A stretch of 64,000 nucleotides of DNA, from positions 527,001 to 591,000 of the forward strand of contig JAIGNY010004486.1 in assembly GCA_020152595.1 (NCBI GenBank), read 5' to 3'. This document shows, in pieces, positions 10,782 through 64,000 of the stretch; position 1 is the first letter of the stretch, and each line of letters starts with the position of its first letter. This stretch comes from Chiridota heheva (lineage: Eukaryota; Echinodermata; Holothuroidea; Apodida; Chiridotidae). The translations under genes and the position numbers were made by a program. The notes beneath the pieces are model-generated. The model made no database searches. It was given only the letters and a program-made list of their open reading frames with translations, and was not told the DNA's origin.

Positions 10782-12788
10782 GTTTGTTTGTTTGATGAGG
10801 GCTTAACGGCACCACGACAACAAAGGTCAAATTGTGCCTGAGAGGTCAGATTTTTCTAGAGGTAGGAAGGAAAGGAAACAGGGGGAGAATGGGAGAAATT
10901 CAAAAACAAAAGGTCAGAAAGCTGTGATTGAGAGGGGAGGTGCATGGTTGAAACAAAAACAAAGTAGAGAGGGGGTGGAAGAGGAGATTTTGATATGGCA
11001 TGATGAAAAGAGGAGATAATTTTATCCGGAGAATTTTTCTGGAAGAACTCAGCAATTGAGTTGTGGGGAGCGAAGGAAGCTCTGGGAAGGTTGTACAGGG
11101 GGCTAGCAAGGAGAATGTGATGGATTGTGAGGGTGCAATGGCAATTGTTGCAGAGGGGTTGGGGGTGCCAATAAGGAGGCGGGAGTGAGTGAGGTAGGCG
11201 TGACCAATTCTAAGACAGGTAATATGAATGTTGTCGATACAAGAGAGGTTGTTGATGGTGGATTTGATCGGAATTGTGGGCTGAATGACATGGAGTTTGT
11301 TATCAATTCGGGAGTTCCATGAGGTTTTCCAGCGGTCACGAACAAGGGAAGTGATAAGCGGTTTGATGTCAGAGAGGGTTTTGTAAAAAAAGGCAGGGAG
11401 GAGGTTGAGAGCAAGCTTAGCGGCTGCATCAGCCCTGTCATTGCCTGGGATGCCAAGATGGCTGGGTATCCAGAAGAAAAGAATACTTTTCCTGCAGAGG
11501 GTGGGAGAAAGGAGTTCCCGGAGGAGGAGGAGGCATGTGAGGTTATCCCATTTAAGATTGGGTAAAGAAGTAAAAACAGCCTTTGAGTCGGAGAAAATGG
11601 CAAAGTGGCTGAGCGGAGAGTACTCAATAAAGTTGAGGGCGAGGAGAATGGCCTTAGCCTTGCCTGAAAAGATGGATGAGTAGTCGGGAAGTCTGCTACT
11701 GAGGGTGATGTCTTAGATGACGGCAGCAGCAGCTATCTTGTTGCCTTTCTTGGAGCCATCAGTATAGATGGAGGTGTAATTTGAGAGTTGGTCTTTGATT
11801 TGGTTGTGGAGATTGATGAAGAGGTTAGGGTGGGTTTGAGTTTTGTGATTAGTGGAGAGGCCCAGGTGGACAGAAGGAAGGGGGGTGGCCCAAGGAGGAA
11901 AAGTGAGGCAAGAGAAGGTGCCGAGAGTGGCGGTGTTGATGCCGAGATGAAAGAGGTTTGATTTAATGCGTAAGCTGAGGGGAGGGAATAGGGTTTTGGG
12001 CCTATCAAAGAGGGAGGAGAAATTGGGGTACTAAATGAGGTTGTAAACAGGGTTCTGGGTGTTGGTGAGGACTCTAAAAGCATAGGAGAGGCTAAGCTTT
12101 TTACATCTAAGTAGAAAGGGGGGTTCGTTGGCTTCAACATGAAGGCTGGTGATTGGGGAGGTCCTGTAGGCACTTAGACAAAGCCTGAGGGCTTCATTTT
12201 GGATGGTGTTGATAAGGTTGAGGTATGAGTTGTGGGCGACACAGTAGACAATATTGCCATAGTCAAGCTTGGCACGAATGGTGAGCCTGAAAATTTTGAG
12301 GAGAGCATAGCAGTTCGCACCCCAAGTGGTGTTTAAGAGGAGTCGGAGGATGTTGAGGAAGCTGTTGCATTTTAGTTTCAGGTTGGTAATGTGTTGCTTC
12401 TAGGTAAACTTGGGGTCTGGAATTAGACCCAGGAACTTTGTGTGTTCAACTTTAGGGATGCGATTGCCATTGAGCACAAAGTTTGGGTTGGGGTGGAAGT
12501 TGTTGAAATGACAAAAGTGCATGCAGACTGTCTTGTCTTTGGAGAATTTAAAACCGTTTTTGTTGCTCCAGTCTTGCAGCTGGTTGAGGCTGATTTGGAG
12601 CCTACTTTCAACAATAGGAAAGCTAGGGAGTAGAAGATGGTGAAGTCATCCACGTATAAGGTACATTTGATGTTGGGGCCAAGGTTATCCACGATGTCAT
12701 TAATGCTCAGGTTGAAGAGAGTGGGAGAGAGGATACTGCCTTGGGGGGCGCCCTCTTCTTGGGGGTACGGGTTGGAGAGGGTGTGGCC
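10782..12788 (-). mobile_element. I-superfamily LINE, 5'-truncated (copy A)
   Basis: Minus-strand non-LTR retrotransposon. The 3' end is (CAAA)n-like (complement GTTTGTTTGTTTGATGA at 10782); the 5' end is cut in the RT at 12788. Recognisable parts, 5' to 3': an RT YVDDFTIFYS motif (about 12630-12660), RT thumb, then an RNase H domain with WIPSHLGIPGNDRAD (about 11433-11480). RNase H after RT is typical of the I superfamily. Frames are broken in several places. Confidence 0.85.
11100..11660 (-). pseudogene. RNase H domain remnant of LINE copy A
   Basis: The minus strand around 11433-11480 translates to FFWIPSHLGIPGNDRADA, the classic retrotransposon RNase H motif close to its last catalytic acidic residue. 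Preceding and following parts need frame changes, so the domain is dead. Confidence 0.8.
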
Positions 12789-12856
12789 GTAAAATGTTTC
12801 CTGAAATGTTGTAAAATGCTGTCTGAAATGCTGTCTGAAATGCTGTCAAATGCTCA
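12789..12856. repeat. 22-bp minisatellite, right part
   Basis: GTAAAATG, CTGAAATG and TGCTGTCTGAAATGCTG units continue the array broken at 10781. GTAAAATG occurs on both sides of the LINE and may be its target-site duplication, but the repetitive target makes this ambiguous. Confidence 0.75.
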
Positions 12857-14185
12857 ATGTTTATTTATGCCCATACACCTTTTACATTCACAAACATAAT
12901 ACCTCTTGAACTATAAAACCATTGGAGTTGAATAATTTACGTATAAGATTGTTTGTTTTAGGGTGTGGATAGGGGAGGGGCTGTCCTTACCATAATTCTT
13001 AGTAAAGAGATGCCACAGAAAGAAAGAAAAAAACACAAGTACATTGGAGCATGGAGGTATGATCTTATTTTGCAGACTGGCAAACTGAATAATTGGTCAC
13101 AAATAAGGTCATTGGTTCAGATGCTTTTAAAAAAGGCCTGCATGCAGAAATAAAATATCAGCAAATAAATGTACCACCATGACCTGATCTGAGGACCATG
13201 TTTATACAGTTTGCCAAATACACAGATTATATTTACACCAAGTCAGAATTGACTATTAGCTGTCAATTTGAGTTTCAATGTGAATCAAGCAATGCAAAAA
13301 AGTGGCGCTTGACCACTTTTCAAAACAAATGACCTCCTGATATGTCACATCATGTGGGTATTGTCTGAAAATAGTTCCACGGTCACACTTGGTCAAATTT
13401 ACTCTCACATATCATGATGACATAAAGGGCAAATAATTAAAAATAAAGAAAACCGTGAAAACACAAAATCAAAACTCGTAGAAAAGATAGAAAATCACAA
13501 CTTGTGTTAAAAAAAATGAAGCCTTCAGGTTTAGCTGTTCACAAGCTGTTGCACAATATCAAGAATGTATATTATTTTACATTTTATTTCATGTATTCCA
13601 CATATTTACAAAGAAACTGACAATTTACATCACAGTTACATACTAACAAAGAAATCAAAATAATTCTTTTACTCATATTTCTTTCCCTCTTAAGTTTATC
13701 AATGTAAATTTTATCAATGTAAGTGCTTCTGAGCAAGCTTAGTTTAATAAGTAATGAGATAGATTACACTGATAGAAGTTAATGAGCTTAATTGATAGCT
13801 CAGTTTATAGTTCTAGAACGCTATACAACAAAATTTTGAAAATAGCCAAAATCCCAATAAAAGTGGTGGAATAGTGGCCCTTTCACATTTTTGGGTCCTT
13901 TTGCACAATTGTTATGCAAATTTGGGTTCATGCTCATTGCTAATCCTTTTGTTTCAATTCTTTGTCATAATAACTGAACTTATTAATAAAAGAGAGCTGA
14001 TTCTGACTTATTTTATATTTTACTATATTTAAAATTTTGTGGCTTGCAAACTCTGAATATGCTGACAGATGATGTAAACAAACTCTAGGTAAAGATTTTG
14101 ATCTACCAACTGAACAAATTTGGAAAAATATTGAAAAATAATCATGAATATGTTCAGTTAAGTACAAAATCAGTTTGAGTTAAAT
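12857..14185. other. Intergenic spacer downstream of WBP11
   Basis: AT-rich, without a recognised gene or array. A 62-codon plus frame at 12965-13153 and a 75-codon minus frame at 13940-14167 show no recognisable features. Confidence 0.4.
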
Positions 14186-14191
14186 TTTATT
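14186..14191 (-). promoter_or_regulatory. Candidate polyadenylation signal of WBP11
   Basis: First canonical AATAAA on the minus strand after the WBP11 stop, implying a 3' UTR of about 0.6 kb. Only the hexamer supports it. Confidence 0.4.
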
Positions 14192-14302
14192 ATATTTCAT
14201 TAAAATGATAAAGTTAAGCTTTCTACATCAATCATTAAAAAAAAAAAAGAGTAAAACATTTTCATTTCCTGAATTGAAGAGGATTTCAAAGTAGTTTTTT
14301 CA

Positions 14303-14369
14303 TAGCTCTGTTTGACATTCTGTACAGCTCTGTTTGACATTCTGTGCAGCTCTGTTTGACATTCTGTGC
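14303..14369 (-). repeat. Three 22-bp copies in the likely 3' UTR
   Basis: AGCTCTGTTTGACATTCTGT occurs three times at a 22-bp spacing. It lies between the WBP11 stop codon and the candidate poly(A) signal, so it is probably transcribed in the mature mRNA. Confidence 0.8.
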
Positions 14370-14811
14370 TCCACAAAAAGAGATAAATAGCTGTCCACTG
14401 AACAAATCTCTTACAAAATACTTTAAAGGCACAGTCTTATTAAATTTCTACATACAATGAAGTACAGAAATGAACTTCTACAATTCATCAGATAAATTCT
14501 AATGATGACAGATGACACACAACGCTCATGAAAACATTTAGGTGACAGCAACTTCTAAAAGGAAGAAACACTTCCGTACACATTCTTAGGACACAAAGGA
14601 GCTGTTTCATTTTGTTTTTATCAGTCTCATTCATCTGCTGATCAAAGCAGTTGCTAGATAATCTATCAAAATTCTCAAATCCTCTTGTGTGATATTACTA
14701 TGTTCAAATATCAAAGTGTCAGAAAAAATGCTGATTTATGTCCATGATATTTGAAATCTTGTTCGAGATGAAGAGTCCATCAACTTCAGATCAAGAGTTT
14801 CCTTTACAACC

Positions 14812-63683
<48,872 letters not shown>

Positions 63684-63720
63684 CTTGTTGGTGCTCTGAA
63701 AAGCTCTTTTCCAAACAAAT
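63684..63720 (-). promoter_or_regulatory. Probable 5' UTR splice acceptor of WBP11
   Basis: Twelve bases before the start codon the minus strand reads gagcttttcag followed by AGCACCAACAAG-ATG. This looks like a 3' splice site, so the transcript probably begins in a non-coding exon beyond the window. If it is not used, the 5' UTR simply runs on upstream. Confidence 0.5.
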
Positions 63721-64000
63721 TAGACAAATTTCCCCAGAGTTGGTGCTGCAGGCCAAAAGTCAAAAGCCAAAGGAATGAAATAGGCAACAAAATAGATCTT
63801 GATACGAATTTTAGAATGATTACAAACTAGACTATAAAACTTAATTCATAATACCTTTGTAATACACAAAAAATATATATTTTAATTAATAATAACACTA
63901 GTTTACAATTCTTTTATTTCTAACTAACATTGATTATTTGGATAAAAGATTTACATAATACATTTCAAGATGTACACCAATTTCATAAATTCTGTAGGTA
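63721..64000. other. Upstream of WBP11 exon 1
   Basis: AT-rich; probably a 5' UTR intron or promoter-side sequence. No TATA-like or other promoter element that I can support. Confidence 0.35.

Overview
This is eukaryotic DNA from an animal, most likely a marine invertebrate. There are no bacterial-type operons. Coding sequence is split by GT-AG introns, and the spacer DNA is full of non-LTR retrotransposons, tRNA-derived SINEs, piggyBac-like and hAT-like DNA transposon remnants, fold-back elements and minisatellites. I cannot name the phylum from this window.

One host gene fills most of it. The minus strand from 63683 to 14812 encodes an intact WBP11 orthologue (WW-domain-binding protein 11, a spliceosome-associated protein) in ten coding exons. 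Every intron phase agrees, and the joined frame gives 1878 nt, or 625 residues plus stop. The coding part is under 2 kb; the nine introns total about 47 kb, and by my sum about 17 kb of that is tandem repeat. Positions 1-14186 lie downstream of the gene and hold more minisatellites, a TTAA-flanked MITE-like array, a long inverted repeat and two fragments of an I-superfamily LINE.

Layout, low to high coordinate: 1-3880 degenerate repeats and the TTAA composite; 4263-4980 21-bp array; 5791-7459 inverted repeat with a 23-bp array in one arm only; 8487-10683 34/32-bp array; 10782-12788 LINE fragment; 14812-15677 WBP11 last exon; intron 9 (15678-22124) with an hAT-like element, a 33-bp array, a C-rich 24-bp array, a piggyBac relic and a 50-bp array; intron 8 with a 3.3-kb 24-bp array; intron 6 with a 4.7-kb 74-bp array; intron 5 with a 2.1-kb 22-bp array; intron 4 with two SINEs and a perfect 29-bp array; intron 3 with a long, decayed I-type LINE; intron 2 with a segmental duplication; intron 1 (14.3 kb) with a palindrome, a CR1/L2-group LINE interrupted by an hAT MITE and by a 38-bp satellite, and AT-rich fold-back elements.

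The most interesting theme is that the source of several minisatellites can be read directly. A 38-bp satellite is an amplified piece of a LINE ORF2, a 29-bp satellite is an amplified piece of a SINE body, and a 23-bp satellite is an expansion of a segment still present once in the partner arm of the same inverted repeat. Two transposon insertions (952 bp and about 3.4 kb) can be recognised from preserved empty-site information. I found no new host enzymatic or defence system; the novelty lies in repeat birth and in how much repeat a conserved splicing-factor gene carries in its introns.
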